A stretch of 64,000 bases of DNA from Siphlonurus alternatus (Eukaryota; Arthropoda; Insecta; Ephemeroptera; Siphlonuridae): assembly GCA_949825025.1 (NCBI GenBank), contig OX463779.1:27742539-27806538 (forward strand). The letters are read 5' to 3'. The position numbers and the translations under genes are program-made. Under the pieces are notes generated by a model that saw only the letters and a program-made list of their open reading frames with translations, did not search any database and was not told the DNA's origin. Shown here piece by piece: positions 13,336 through 27,100 of this stretch. Numbering within the stretch: the stretch's first letter is position 1; each line of letters opens with the position of its first letter.

Positions 13336-14339
13336 CTATAGCTGTGTATTTCGTACAGGGGTTGTTGTGGCTCGCGCGATCGAGGGTTGTTTTAGCGAGG
13401 GTGTAAGGCGAGATTGCACGAAGAGCGGGAGTTTCTCCATAAGGCTTATTTGATGGAACACGAGCTTCATATCTGACGACTGATATTTTACTCTTAAATA
13501 TATTATTACAACAACAATCTCAATTTAATGATGAGAGACTTTTTATTTTCATCATTTGACCCACCATCCTTCTTTGTTCTAATAAAATTCTACACAAAGA
13601 AACGTATTGTTTAAATGTTTTATTAAGTTAGTTTTAAAATAAGGTAAAAAATATTAAACGTGCTTATATTATAATTAATATTACACACAATTTATTATAT
13701 ATACGAGCTTTTTTAAAAAAATAAAAATAGCCTGAAGTTATATTGTTATAATTATAATAACAATGACTTTTTTAAAATAATGTTTATTTTAAAATTTATT
13801 CTATATAATAGCACCTTTGAAAATTTAGTGAAGCATATAATTTTTCAGAATAACGAATTTTATATGAAGTATAAAAATTTAAAGGAAATATCAAAGCGCC
13901 TGGGGTTTTATTCGTACACCCTCCTCGTCTTTTTTGTAAGGAGCCTCGGGTTTTATTTTATGAAATCTCGCAAGAAAAATCAAAAGTGATCGCGAGAATC
14001 AAGCGACCGTGAAACGAGCAAGCATCGATGAAAAAGATCAGCAATTCAATTTCTAAAGAACTTTTATTTTTTATATTCCTATATTATACAATTTTACATT
14101 TAAACATTTTTAACATTTCAAATCGAGTGAAATAAAAAAAAAATTAATTAGGAACGAAAAACAAGATTGAGATATACAAATATAAACGAATCCTTTTTTT
14201 CGTTATGGTATTAATGAATTAAAATCGTTCTCATTCAGTAGAGTAGAAAGTTTAAATTAAACAGATCCAGAAACAAGAGAAAAGTTTCGAGATTCACAAC
14301 GGACGGCTGCCCACCCTAATCTTTTCGACTTATCTCGCC

Positions 14340-14480
14340 ATGTTGAAGGAACAACCAGTTAATGAAATTCCTGATGTCCGACTTTCAAAAGTCCAGCTAG
14401 ACGAGCTAAAACGAACACACAATAATAACGAGTCTGCGGTTGCAAATATGCCGGATATTACACTTTGGTTTGGTCAGTAA
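14340..14480 (+). other. Unassigned small reading frame, 46 codons
   Basis: The frame runs from ATG to TAA on the strand opposite Trim9, inside its intron. It encodes MLKEQPVNEIPDVRLSKVQL at the start and ends MPDITLWFGQ. The frame is also open for about 28 codons upstream of the ATG, back to an in-frame TAA near 14256, next to a possible acceptor AAACAG. The residue mix is not low-complexity, unlike most AT-rich frames nearby. I do not recognise the product. It could be a small peptide, an exon of a nested gene, a decayed transposon fragment or chance. Confidence 0.2.
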
Positions 14481-16056
14481 TGCGGAGAAATATGTTTGCT
14501 AGCTAGCTTGAAATTTTAATAATTTAACTTGTACTCAAATATTGTAATTATAAACTTATAACGTACATTGCACGCACACATAAGCAGTGCATGGTTTGCA
14601 GAGGAAAAAGTTATAATATACAATCAATATTATACTTCTAATAGCACGTTCTTCGTGCCACTGACAGAATTTGCCATCATCTCGGTTATATTTAATTATG
14701 TTTTAAGAAAGAGAAATTAAACTTGATTGATTTATAAAATTTCCACTTAATTAACCTTTAATTAGAGCTTTTGCAACAGACCAAGATGATAATTGTATTT
14801 TACAAAATCCATTATACGCTTTAACGTAAAAAATTGGATAAAAATAGCAAATTTATAATAAGAACTATAAAATCTTTTGTACCACTATATAAAAAATCAA
14901 ACAGAAAGAGAAAGACTGTCAGATAAGGAATAAAAGAAAACTTGGTAAACATGAAGCCAAAAAGAGCAGCAAAATTTGTTGTTGTCGATGCAAATGAAGT
15001 TATCAGAGCCAATAATTTTAAATTAAAAGTCAAATGTTACAACGATATCAAAAATGATATTTAAAAAATACAATCATTAAAAGTATTTATAGAGACACTG
15101 AGCAGTTAAACATTGAGATAAGGTCGTCCCTGGGTGCAACACTATAATTCACTTGCTCCTCGCTTGACACTTGTTCGCCTAATAAACGGTGTGCATCAGC
15201 ATGCAGCGGCGCGAGGTTGTGACTGCATTTCCCGCCTCATAAAACGTAACCAGCGAATGATCACGCTACAAAGTGCGGCGTATACGACGCCATCAAATAC
15301 GCGCATCAAACCAAAGGGGTTGGAGCGACTCTTTCCCTTAATATACCTTAGAAACTACACGCATAATTTTCCCTTAATGATTGCTACTATAAATCACTTC
15401 AAGTATATGGGGATTTAAGTAAAGCAGCTAAAATGATAAAAAATAAAATTGAGGATAACATTATAAAAACAAAATAAAAAGGAGAAACTGCATGTAATTC
15501 ACATAATGTGTTCAAATTTCCAGTTTACTGTGTGAACATAATCTCCCATTGAATTTTTGGCAGTCTTCGTTCATAAAAACAAAGGCAAGGAAAACAAAGC
15601 TTTCCGTCCATTATTAAGGCGATTATGGATTTATGAGAAAAATTAAGTCAATTTACAGCAAGATTAAAATTACGCTGGATCGTTGGTATTGTACTGCTTC
15701 TCCAGTTCACACAAATGTAAATAAAATTGAATTTAGAGTTATGAAGCTTTATTAGAATAATATTAATATAATCTTTTGTGTGAAGAACGCAAAGAAAAAT
15801 CTTAATTCGTAAAGATATATACAAATAATTAACAATTTGTTTTGTCACAATTTATATTTTAATTCAGATTCAACGAACTTATTGAACGTCTTTCAATTCT
15901 AACATGCAAGGGTAAAAATCTTTTCAGGTATTCAGAATCGATAAACAGCAAAATAAATATATGTTTTATAAACAAATTAACATTTGACAATGTAATTGAC
16001 TAAATATAAATAAGGGTTACTTGTTCTACTGTCTTTGTTGTGTGTCGCTCACTGAC

Positions 16057-16290
16057 CTGCAGGAATGTGACTGAGTCCGTCTCCTTGAGGGCCTCGATGC
16101 AGAACTGCAGTAGCGCCGTGGTCTGCTGCAGGCGCGCGGTGCACGAGGTCACTTGCTCGCGGAGGGCTCGCAGCCGCAGCTCGCGCTCCTGACGCACGAA
16201 CTCAAGCAGCTGAGTCTTGCGGGCCTCGAGTGCAGCAGCCAGCGCCAGGCACTGCGCCTCCACAGCGCCCTCGAACACCGTGCTGTTGTC
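16057..16290 (-). CDS. Trim9: Trim9 exon: coiled coil, leading into the COS box
   Basis: This 234-nt exon (78 codons, phase 0 to 0) is bounded by an acceptor reading TGTACAG and a donor GTCAGT. It encodes DNSTVFEGAVEAQC at its start, a long helical stretch rich in Leu, Arg and Glu, and ends with LLQFCIEALKETDSVTFLQ. The closing segment matches the conserved end of the TRIM9 coiled coil closely. No internal stop or frameshift is seen. GC at third positions is high, in sharp contrast to the AT-rich introns. The frame stays open past the donor, which can give an apparent longer reading frame, but the donor consensus and the exact continuation VGSMLI in the next exon fix the boundary. Like its upstream neighbour it is frame-preserving if skipped. 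Confidence 0.93.
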
Positions 16291-18024
16291 CTGTACAAAC
16301 AGAGCACATCGGGGGGGTCAAGTAGGCAGAGACTCCGCTAGAAGTTACAGTTTTTTTTTTTGTTTTTTTTTTTAAATGGATGCATACTCGTCGACTTTGA
16401 TTTGAACTTCCAGTTTTTTTGTGGACACCACCTAGCTTTGCTTCTAAATGATTTTGTGAGTTCATTTCAAACCACGCCCCAAATTATTTGATTTTTTTTA
16501 CATTTTTTTATTATACTTTTCCTATGAAATAATAATATACTACAATTTTTCCTTGTTGCTGCCGTACATTTATTGAACAAAATTAATAACTATAAATATC
16601 GAGTTAAAAATAGGTAAATATAACACATAAACGTATTAAAAAGCAATACAAAATCAATTATTGGCTTTTAGTCTGTTTGATTTCAACTCATAATTTTCCT
16701 CTTCGGATAATGTATAACAAAAGCCGGAGTTCTGATCAAATTGTATACAAAATAGTTTATTACATTACATTGTATTTATATACGTCTGCTTGATAATAAT
16801 ACAATTACTATTACATTAAATTTCACCGATGCTTTTAAACAGCACACGAGTGAGGTTCGTTTCATACTGAATTTAATAATTAATTTTATTATCCCTTCTC
16901 ACTGCTATAATATTATTTTTCACCAAATAAAAAAAAAATAAAAAAAAAATTGTTTTTAGAGCTAGCACAGCTATTGGTTGATTCCCTTAATTGTTGTTCA
17001 AAGCAAGAAATAATAAAGGAGTTGCCTTTTTTTCTTCAACTTTTGAACTGAGAAAAAAAATCATTAAGTTCTCAGCTGGTGTTGATTTTAATTAAAGAGT
17101 ATACAAAAATAAAGCCTTGCGAGTGACTTTTCGAGCATTTGTGTTACGTTCTCACAAAATTTTAGGTGTCTAACGTGATTAATGATCAGGAAATTCAGTG
17201 GAATGAATTTGCTAAAATATCAAAGTCTTCATTTGACCTTTATCACTTAAATAAGCCCATGAAGAGTGCTTTCCCAGCCTTTGAGTTAAATGTTAGTCCA
17301 AGAGCCAAGCCAAGATTCTCAGTAACACAAAGGAGTCAAATTTAATCACACAACTTACAGAAACTTTGTTGTACCTTCTAAGATGTTAAGTCTATGATTA
17401 TAGCACGCTTAATTAATTTAAATACTTTAGTTCAAATAATACCAAGAATTAAAGTGTTGCTTTGAAATAGCAAATCGTATTATTACTATTATTATAGTGT
17501 GTATATATGGCAGTCAAAGAAAATGTCATGGCATAATATGACTTTTCCACGAGTCAAAACAGTGAAATAATAAAGATTTCTAGGTTAGCAATATTTTCAT
17601 ATAATGATAATAAATTCAAACAGAAAATGTGAGAGAAAAAAGCTAATTATTTTGTGCAGCAATTTAATTTACCAACATCTAGCTAAGATTATTCAAAAGA
17701 GATAATATGTAAGTTGTGTAACAATTTTTTTCTTTAAATATAATTAATATAATAAAATTTCATGAGTGCCAAATTTTGAAATTCTATAGTTAATTCCTGA
17801 TTTTCTTAAAGTGTTAGCAAGGTGATATTCTGATATAGAAAAAAAGTTTGGATCAGTTTGGTATATTTTTTTTAGCATAGAACCTTATTATTTTCGATGT
17901 AAAAGAGTCATCGTAGAAGGTTCAGTAGCCAGTTCTTGACTCCTGTTATTGAACAGTCTACGATGACTCTTTTCATGGTAAAAAAATGAGGGATCAAAAA
18001 GTGATATGTAAAATAGCGACTCAC
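16291..18024 (-). other. Trim9 intron (1.7 kb)
   Basis: This intron lies between the two coiled-coil exons. It is AT-rich and has no exon-like segment. Close to its 5' splice site it carries the 73-nt hairpin annotated separately at 17901-17973. Confidence 0.85.
17901..17973. ncRNA. Pre-miRNA-like hairpin inside a Trim9 intron
   Basis: The 73 nt fold on themselves. The outer 17 bp are perfectly complementary (AAAAGAGTCATCGTAGA with its reverse complement). After a two-base mismatch, a further GTTCA/TGAAC stem pairs, leaving a terminal loop of about 14-20 nt. Total size and shape are those of an arthropod pre-miRNA, and its place 51 nt inside an intron of the host gene is common for intronic miRNAs. 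I do not recognise a known mature miRNA. A decayed fold-back transposon is an alternative. The strand is not known. Confidence 0.4.
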
Positions 18025-18120
18025 CGTGACTTTGTCGGTCATCCCCTTAAGTCGGTGGATGAACTCTGTGGTGCACTTGGCCTTCTCAGACAGCTGCTGG
18101 AGGTTCTGGGACAGCTCCGT
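18025..18120 (-). CDS. Trim9: Trim9 exon: coiled coil after the B-boxes (partial gene)
   Basis: This 96-nt exon (32 codons, phase 0 to 0) begins after an acceptor reading TTGCAG and ends before the donor GTGAGT. It encodes TELSQNLQQLSEKAK and, further on, EFIHRLKGMTDKVT. I recognise this as the start of the coiled coil (BBC region) that follows the B-boxes of TRIM9/TRIM67 proteins, by recalled similarity to insect and vertebrate TRIM9. In this family the coiled coil drives dimerisation of the E3 ligase, which acts in neurons at axon branch points and synapses downstream of netrin receptors. The next exon to the left joins in frame. The expected preceding exon, carrying RING and B-boxes, was not found to the right. 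The exon length is a multiple of three, so skipping it would keep the frame. Confidence 0.9.
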
Positions 18121-21100
18121 CTGCAACGAAAATAACAGCTTGTTCAACAACACGTCAAAATACACGCGGCGGGCTTTGTGTAAAATGTAGAAAGTGAACA
18201 GCATTCACAATCAAATCTTCTCGTAACAGTGGTAAAATCAAACTTTTTGCCGTAGAAAAGAGGGAAAAAAACACGAGACAGCCAAGTCACAAGCGAGGGG
18301 GAAGGAAGTACAGTTAGAGTCAGGAGAAAAATATCTACTTGATACGATGATTTCTTAAAAGAGAGAAAGAATTTCTAGAAACAAATATATAAACGAAGAA
18401 TATCAAACAATGTAAGATTGTTATTCATATAACAACTCAATATATAATACGTATTATACTGAAGAGATACTGAAATTCTTCGAGAAATTTATCTTTGTTA
18501 AAAAATAGTTTTTGTATTAGTGTACGGTCTGGGCCATTTTTAATAATAATTAATAATATTATAAATATGTGATAAGCGTAATGTAGAATTTTAATAGTTG
18601 TGCTATATGCATGCAGTATATTATAACCAGCAAAAAACGAAAAAATAAAAATGGTAAATACAACAAGTTGTTAATTATATACGTAGTAGTTTTCTGTATA
18701 ACAGTATAAATAGTCGCAGCTTAACAATGGTACATAGACAAAGTGTTTACTAGCATACTGTTCGATCATCTATGGCCATGTTGTTCTCGTAATGAGAGGG
18801 AGATTGACAAGTGTAAAGGCCGCGGGCAAGTTTGGTGGAACTGGCTGCAATATTGATCCCGGCACTGACAGACCCTCTCTCGATGGTCGCGGCGGACTCG
18901 TGCAGAGCCGCGGTGTGGAGTTGTGACGGACACCAACCACTGAGGGACCACGGGATCATCAATAATTCAACACGACCAACTTCCCCGTTTATACGAATCC
19001 ACGTTATTTTTGTACCACAGATATATAGATTTGCTTACGAAGGAAAATATTTCCTATCGTTTGTATTAGGAATTTATTATTTTTGTGTGTGAATTTTTTT
19101 GTTTCCTTTAACAAGCTAGTTTTAACATTTTATAAAGACACAAAAAGGGTGCACATATTTATAGCAGTCAAGTGAATATTATATACTTTTATTTTTGTTT
19201 ATACATAATATATTTTTTACAAATTTCAAATTCATATATTATTATATTCCTATACAATATACTTATATAAATGAATTGAAACTTAGCTTGCCTGGTATTT
19301 TCACTGTTGGTATCAACAAATACAATGCAATAATAACAAATTATTATACAAATATTAATTACGTAGTGTACTTCAATAATATATTTTTAAAGCACAATAT
19401 TATACATTTTAAATAAAACAATCACGAAAAGAAGTCTAAAACCCTTTGACCTTTGCTTCTGTTTTTCTCCCCTTCTTTTCTAACTTATCATGATGGTCTA
19501 TCATTACGGTTAAATGGTGAACAAAAAAAAAGGCGTTAAATGACGGCAGTGCTGGAAATCTCGGGGACGCACTTGGTTGCTACGCAACGCACGCATACGA
19601 AATTGGTACGTAAAGCGAGCGGTCCCCCCGCCATCATCGCTGTTTAATTTCGTGCGACACGTCGTCGAGGCGTCTGCTAAAATAACGTTACCATCGGTTT
19701 GATCAAAGAAAGAAATTACAAAAAAAAGAGTGCTCATAAAAAGAGTAAAAAAATTAAATGAAATTAAACATAGTGCCAATAAATTTAAAGTGCATTGAAT
19801 TGAAATTTTAAAAAACGTAACAAAGTTATTAAATTTCAAAATTTTTATTTCAATTTAAAAAGGAGAAAAAATGTGTAACTAAAATTAATACCAAGATGAC
19901 TTTACGAATATATATTTTCTTTATAAAAAATATAATTTAACATCACGTTTCGTTAAAGCAATGAATAAACTCGTTTTGACTCGAACTTTGAAGACGACAA
20001 AGAAAAGCACAGTTTCTTTTATTGCGAGAGGAAACATTACAGAGCGTAGCAGTGACAACAATTATTGTCCGTTTTACTGCAGCTGCAACTAATAAAATGT
20101 TATTTGCCCTCACTAATGTTACACACTACTAATGTGTGGAGTCTACATTATAACTAATACACAAATAATATTTACGCAAACAAATTTGTCGCCGCCTGCC
20201 TGCGAGAAAAGTAGGCAACTGTTCGTTACGACGCGTCCCTCTGGTTGCATATTGTACAGGCGCTCCTCATTTCGAGGACAAAGATAAATATAATACTGCA
20301 AGGAAATTGCCTAACATTTGTAAGTAGTTTTCTTTTTATGAGATTAGACTCACTGTAAAGAACCAAGTATATATTAAGAGTTTAGTAAATAGCAGAAAGA
20401 ACGTCTAAAGACAGCTTTAATTTTAACATTTCTTTGAGACATTTAAAACCAAATTACAACGATATGAGATGAGTGCAAACACACTTTTGAAACAGCTTAG
20501 AGAGAGATGAGAAAAAATACAGAAGGGAGAGCAAAATGAGTAAGAGAGGGAGTGCCTAGTTTCAGTTACTATAAGCGAGATAATTTCCAAGTAAGTTCCT
20601 TCTGTATGACGCATGCCTCTGAGCTTAGCTCGTAGCGCTTTGTTTCTGGAGACCGCACATTGCGTCTTCTCAAGACGAGAGAGACCAAGAAGACGACCTC
20701 CCTCTCTCGTCAGCCTAAGGGCAACGCATCCTTCCGCCGTTCTATTATTCGTCGTCTCACGCAGCGAGCTCTCAGACTTGTGTCAGATTCACCTAAGAGC
20801 TTTACTTTGGTAGTGCAAGCCGCCTCTCACTCACATCACTTCTTCTTTGCAATATAGCATTTTCTACTCTCTTTATCGCTCCTCAACACTTTTCTAGAGC
20901 CTTTTTGCTCTATCTTTATACTTTCTCTCTCTGATCCGTTACTTCTATTCTGATACTTTGAAATCCATGCCAGAAAAGGGAGCCAGCCATTCTCCTTTTT
21001 TCATGTTAAAACGTGGAAGCACAGATATATACTTCTATCATATTTCTCCATAGAGACTTCAATCAGGCATCACAATTTGTAGCAAAGTAGCTCTCACCAT

Positions 21101-24100
21101 TTCCTCCTTTATATCGGTGCTCCCATACATCGACCTTTTCTCTTCGTTTACGCATGAGAGATTTTTTTTTTTTTTTTTTACATTGAATTTAGACATGAAT
21201 ATAAAAATGTAAATTCACATATACGCATGCTATAGGCCTGTGGCAGTATAAAATATAAATAAATAACGAAACAATGTAAAATGTTTTTACAACATAACTG
21301 AATTACATCATATAATATATTAAATATTATGTAATAATTAAATAAAAACAAGTGCTTCATACATGCACAGAGAACAAATATACAAGAAAATTACTTAAAT
21401 TTCATGACATTAAAATATAAATAATTGTTATTTTTGTCTGTTTATAAAACATTGAGAGTGTTTACATCCGTTGTTTGCTATCAGTGTAACTACAACTAGA
21501 GAAAGTTAGGGACTGGTTGGTCCATTTGCACATCCCTTCTTGACTGCTCACCCCTCTCGGAAGCTGCAACTCTAGTTGTCTGCCGAGCTAATTATAACAA
21601 CACGGTGGCAACAGCTAGCGAGGAAGTGCAATTGTTGGGTTACGAGCGCGGATATTGGAGCACGCACCATGGACCACACGCCCGCACTATTCATCTCTAC
21701 TGGCGTCTTATCTGGCGACAATGGACCCACATCCGCCCTCCAAACTTCGTGCTATTCTCCTCAAACTGAAATCTTTTACCATGTTAAAAGATTGCAACCA
21801 AAAATAGCAGCATCTTAGTTGAAGCAGCAAAATGAAACACGCTTCTTACATTTCTCACTCTCAAGCTGCTGTCGATGACAGCTCTACCAACTGCATGCAG
21901 GGGTTTACGACGCTAATTTCTTTTGGTAGTAACAAAACACATTCGGGGGCTATACTTTTAGGTACACTTTTATATGAATTGAAGAAGATACAGCTTCACT
22001 ATATGATGCCTCTTTAGTACGAAGTTAATGTAGTTATATGAAAATTTTAAGAATTCACATAAATAAATATTTAAAAAAAGAGTCATATACCATAGTCATA
22101 TATACATGGTATATAAAAAGGCTTTTAAATATAAAATAATTCATGACTTCATAATGATACTTTAATTTTGTTTACAATATAGAAAGATTTCCAGAAATCT
22201 TAAAAGAGAGTTAAATAAAAAATAAAGTAAGCAATATAAATATAAATCTTAAAAGCAGCTCTTATGTAGCTTTTAGAAGAAGAAAAAAAAGGGTCAATGA
22301 ATCAGTAAAAAGTTTAAAAGGATGTTCAAGAGACGTAAAAGTGACGAAATAGGCGCACACGTATATCATGGTCTGGGGAAGAAGAGAATCATTGGTGATA
22401 GGGAGTTGGAAAATCTTGACGTTGGTTCGAGCGGATTACTACAGCGGGAATCAAAGATAAGGGACGAGAGGATGGCTTAAGGCACTTCATGCTCTCCAGA
22501 GTCCAAGAGTATATAGTGAAATACATTGCTGGGCCGTGCACTCTTAGATTACATCCTCCACACTAGATCACTATACCACGCTCTCTCGAGTGCATGGTTC
22601 TGTGTTTACGGCCAGCAAAGGGACTTAAATTGTGCTGATTCAAATCATTCCTACTCTTATGGTGACAATGCTAGCTGCTGCTGGCTTTAAAGCAAAGCTA
22701 TTCCAATGTATATCCAAGTGACCGAGCAACCATCACTGTAAACCCACTCAATTGAAATGAAAACAAAAACAAATAAACACTTTTATGTTTTTCTCCTCAT
22801 TCAAGAGATAACAAACATTTTACTACGTATTTTTATTTTCTTTCATTTGCGATTTTTATCTTTAGTGTCTGAATCAAATACTTTGGTCTAAATATAATAC
22901 TAATAGGAAAATTTATTTTAATTTTGTTCAAAAGTATCTTAATTTTAAAAGATTCCATGCAGACTGTGTTGCGCAAAGGAGAAAAATTTAATAGTCTGAC
23001 AATATTTATTAATTTTATTATTTTATAAATTTATATTATAAGTAAAATAAAAAATAAATAGAATGCAAACTGAATTAAACGTCTAATTTTAAATGAATGC
23101 ACCAATGTTTAGATAAACGATAAAATGTGGACCATTTTAGTTTTATGATCATATAATAGAGATGTTATAAAAACTGTAAGCATTAAATAAGAAACAAAAC
23201 GAACTACTCAACGCTATCTAAGGTAAAGGTAGGTAACTTTGACTAAAAACATGATGATATCACACATACATTTATTTTTTATGGTGACGATAAGGAGCTG
23301 GAAAATGTGTTTATGGAGATAGGCAGTATAATAAACATTAATGTGTTTCAGATCCAATTTACCAATATTTGTATTTCCATGCAGGAAATATTAAAAGTGT
23401 AGTAAAATGTGAGAACAAACCAACAAAGAAGTCTGTATATTTACGTTACGTGTGTGGCCGCAATTCACGGAAGAGCTTTTACAAGCCACCTCTACCTTTT
23501 CTTTCATCCCTTAGCGTCCCTCTACTCCCCTCTGATTACTCCCGACTTTCACCCCTCGGTGAAAATCTTCCTCGCACACCAATACTTTGTCTTATACAAC
23601 TGCGTCCACGGAGACAATTTTCTACGACACTTTATATAATGAGAAAAAGTCCTAAGGGAGTAAGTAATAGTGTGGATTTTAGTATAAATGCATGCTTCAT
23701 CAACCAGTCTAATGGATTCTCCCTTACTCATCGTGGTCACATGACCGACCATGATTTACACTTTACTGAGCTCCTCATGTTATATATTATTTTATTATTT
23801 AAGCATGCAAGCACGTGTCTAAACGACTACATAATAAAGAGAGCATATATTATAGAATTATATGTAATATATATAGGAGAAGGGTGAAGGTCGAATTACC
23901 ATTTTTTTTATTACTCAAAATTGTTTCATTGGTAATGAAAGTTTATGTAATTTTTTTGACATCGTGTCAAGCATAAACAAAATTACGTAATACTTATTCT
24001 GTGGAAGGAAAAACCTTTATTAAATTTGAGTAATGTTCACATATTTAATGATCAAATTTTGTATATTTATCATTAGAAAAAAGGGTAAACAAAATTATTT

Positions 24101-27100
24101 TGTATCTATTATAATTATACAAAGTTTTAAAATTAGTATGATTAAAAAAATTACAATAATATGATATAATATCACTATATTAGTATATTTATGTTTTTAA
24201 AATATATATATATATATATATAAAAAACATAAAGATATGGGATTTAAAAATATATGTAACTATAACCTATAAAGCTTGAGCATAAAACTGAACATTAAAT
24301 TTTATATAATTTAACGTAATAAATTTAAATCATCCATTAAGCAAAAGTTTGCTTTTGTGTCTAAAGGTTTCAAGTAAATAATATATTACGTTTTTTATAT
24401 ATATACCATGGCATTAAACGCTACGATATATACGACCAATAGTTTATGACGATCGAGTGTCTGCTTTACTATACAATTTATTTTCAATTTCCTCTTCCTA
24501 TAGTTTTTGTCAAAATAAAGATATAGAAAAAAAAAGATTACTTATATAAAGTGATTGATTTTTTTATATAGGAAATTATCTCGTGTTTCAATTTTTCTGA
24601 TTGAGGAAGATCGGTTTTCATTTCGATGGGATTAGAGTTAATTATTAACAGGCTGCTGGTCTCGTTTTGTGATTGGTTGATGGTTTGTGTCACGTGATCA
24701 TCCCCTGCGTGACCAACTTTATTGTACTATAGAGAGACAAACACACACATAGAGAAACCACCCTTTATATATCCACCCTTACATCATGGAGGTTAGTTCG
24801 AATGTTTGACCCTCCATAAATCGAATGGCCTCTGGAAGGCACCACGGGTAGGCACGCCGCATTGATTCCTCCTCCTCCTCCTTCTGGTATCTCAAGAGGA
24901 CCATTTCAAAAATTACATTAGAGGAAAGGAAGAAAAAAAATTCACTGCGATATTTGTACTCAAAACTTGCCCTCTCCCTTACTTTTTATTTTTTACCCTA
25001 TCATATTTGATGTGAAACCATAGAGAAGGGAAGAGAATTTCAAGTAGAGACAAAGTTGATTTAATTTAACTCAATACAGAGAGCTGCTACCGATCATATA
25101 TGCTGAGAGAGTACATTCACAGGCAAATATTGAAGAAAATGCATGGACTATATTGATTTTAATATTATTTGAATGAAAAAAATAAAAAAGATCTTAAAAT
25201 TTATCACGTGCTAAAAAAAAGTCTAATCTTACAAAAAATATTCTTTTACGATCACAATAGACACAAGTCAATTGACAGTAACGAAAATATATACTAAAAC
25301 TCAACATCCCTTTTACAAAGGAATTGCTCTTTATTTTTTATTTTTCTGCTACCATTCACAAAGAAGTAGTGTTTATCGCCATCATTATATTTTTTGAGAA
25401 GAATGTACAACAATAAATATGAAAAAAATTGCACACCCCTTGAGAATTTTCTATAATTTACATTCAGACCCCCTCCTAGCTGCGAGTGCAAAAAGCCATG
25501 TTAATTACTGACGTCAGGCTCCAATAATTTTTACGATGACTCAGCAGCTGCCCATGCAACTAGCGGGACTAAAAGCAACCAATTTTGTGAACCCCACAAC
25601 AAGTTATGTTGCTCCATCAAAAACATCCGCAACAGTAGCAGAGGAGCTATATATACGAGCAGGCAACACGCGGCAGCGAAATTTGTTTTTTTGTTTTCGT
25701 TTTCCTCTGGGGCCAAACAACAGAAGGACTTAAGGGACAGGACGCAAGCAAAGGATTGGAGAATATTGCCAACGCAATATAAAAACATAAAAAAATATTG
25801 TATGTTGCATAAAACCTTCCACAAGTATACACGCGTACGTACGCTCTTTAAACGTACGCGTTTGATATATAATATCTCTTTGATTTTTTTCCTTTTTTTT
25901 TAGTATCGTGGATGTATTCAAATTCAAATGTTCTTTCATCTTTGATAAAAAATATATTTATTTGCATGTGATTTTTTTTTAAATATTTTTTTGTTTTTTT
26001 ACAAGCGGCCAATAATAACATTGGTAAACAAACAAGCATGTTTGTTTTTAATAATAAAAAAAGAGATGAGATGACTGCACGTTACAACAAGCAGTACTTG
26101 ATATTAGAAAGTTCACAACAAACAGCCCAGAAGACTGAACGCAACGCCAACGATAGGTCTACATTTAAGTACTAAACCACCTCGAGTGCTTCGGTCTTTA
26201 GAACTATAGGAAGAGGCATGCAAAGTCTTAAAACTTCTCTGGGGAATAAACTGGGGAATAAAACTAGCTGAAACTAGAGAAGGCTCATGAGCCAGGTAGA
26301 AATTTAATATCAGTTTCTGTGATAAGAGTCAACTTGTTATCAACGTTGACAACGTTGACCTTTTCCAGCAAAAGCTTTTTTTATTAAACATTAAAAATAA
26401 TATTATATACACGTTATTATATTAAATTATACAAAACCATGGCACTATGTATAGTATATAACTTCAACTAGGGAGTCTATTAATTATTTCACTATAAATT
26501 TAAATAAAAAAGTTTTAATTCGTAGAAATTAATTTAATTTTTTTATAAAAGTGGTTGCATTAAATTAACCATGGAACGTTTCTCATCTCTGCTAGACGCA
26601 CTACACACGTCGGTGTAAAGTAATACCCGAGTTATTTAGAGCAGCAAGTCGGCAATTTGTAACTCTTTATGTCAGCGAGTTATCTGAGAGGGGGGCGTGG
26701 AGTTCGTTCACCTGCCGTGCTTATCATGCAGGGTACACCACTCGACACAGTACACCTATAGCCCGCACAAAATTATCATACACATTAACCTGCAGCGCGC
26801 TAGTGTCATAAAAGCCGTGTGTGAGGTATAAAACAACTGAATACTCAAGTCTAATATCTGAGTCATTTTTACAACATTATTCATTTTTTATTTTTTGTTT
26901 ATTTACGATAAACAGTTAAAATTAAGTCTGATGGGTGTTTGTAATTACATTATATACTTATATATACCTATACACGCAACTCTCGCGACTACGATGGGTG
27001 TGTAGTTGTATGATATTAATATTAATAGTATTATAAAATTATTATATAGAATGAATGTGCTATTAATTTTAATCATGCAGAGTTTAGACAAAATAAACAT

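Noticed and set aside
23369..23887. Longest open frame in the window, 172 codons, plus strand
   Set aside because: It opens with TTG, not ATG. The first internal ATG leaves only about 80 codons, the C-terminal half is AT-driven low complexity, and no domain is recognisable.
25531..25824. 97-codon minus-strand frame with hydrophobic segments
   Set aside because: It starts with TTG, matches no family, and an overlapping frame on the other strand is equally open.
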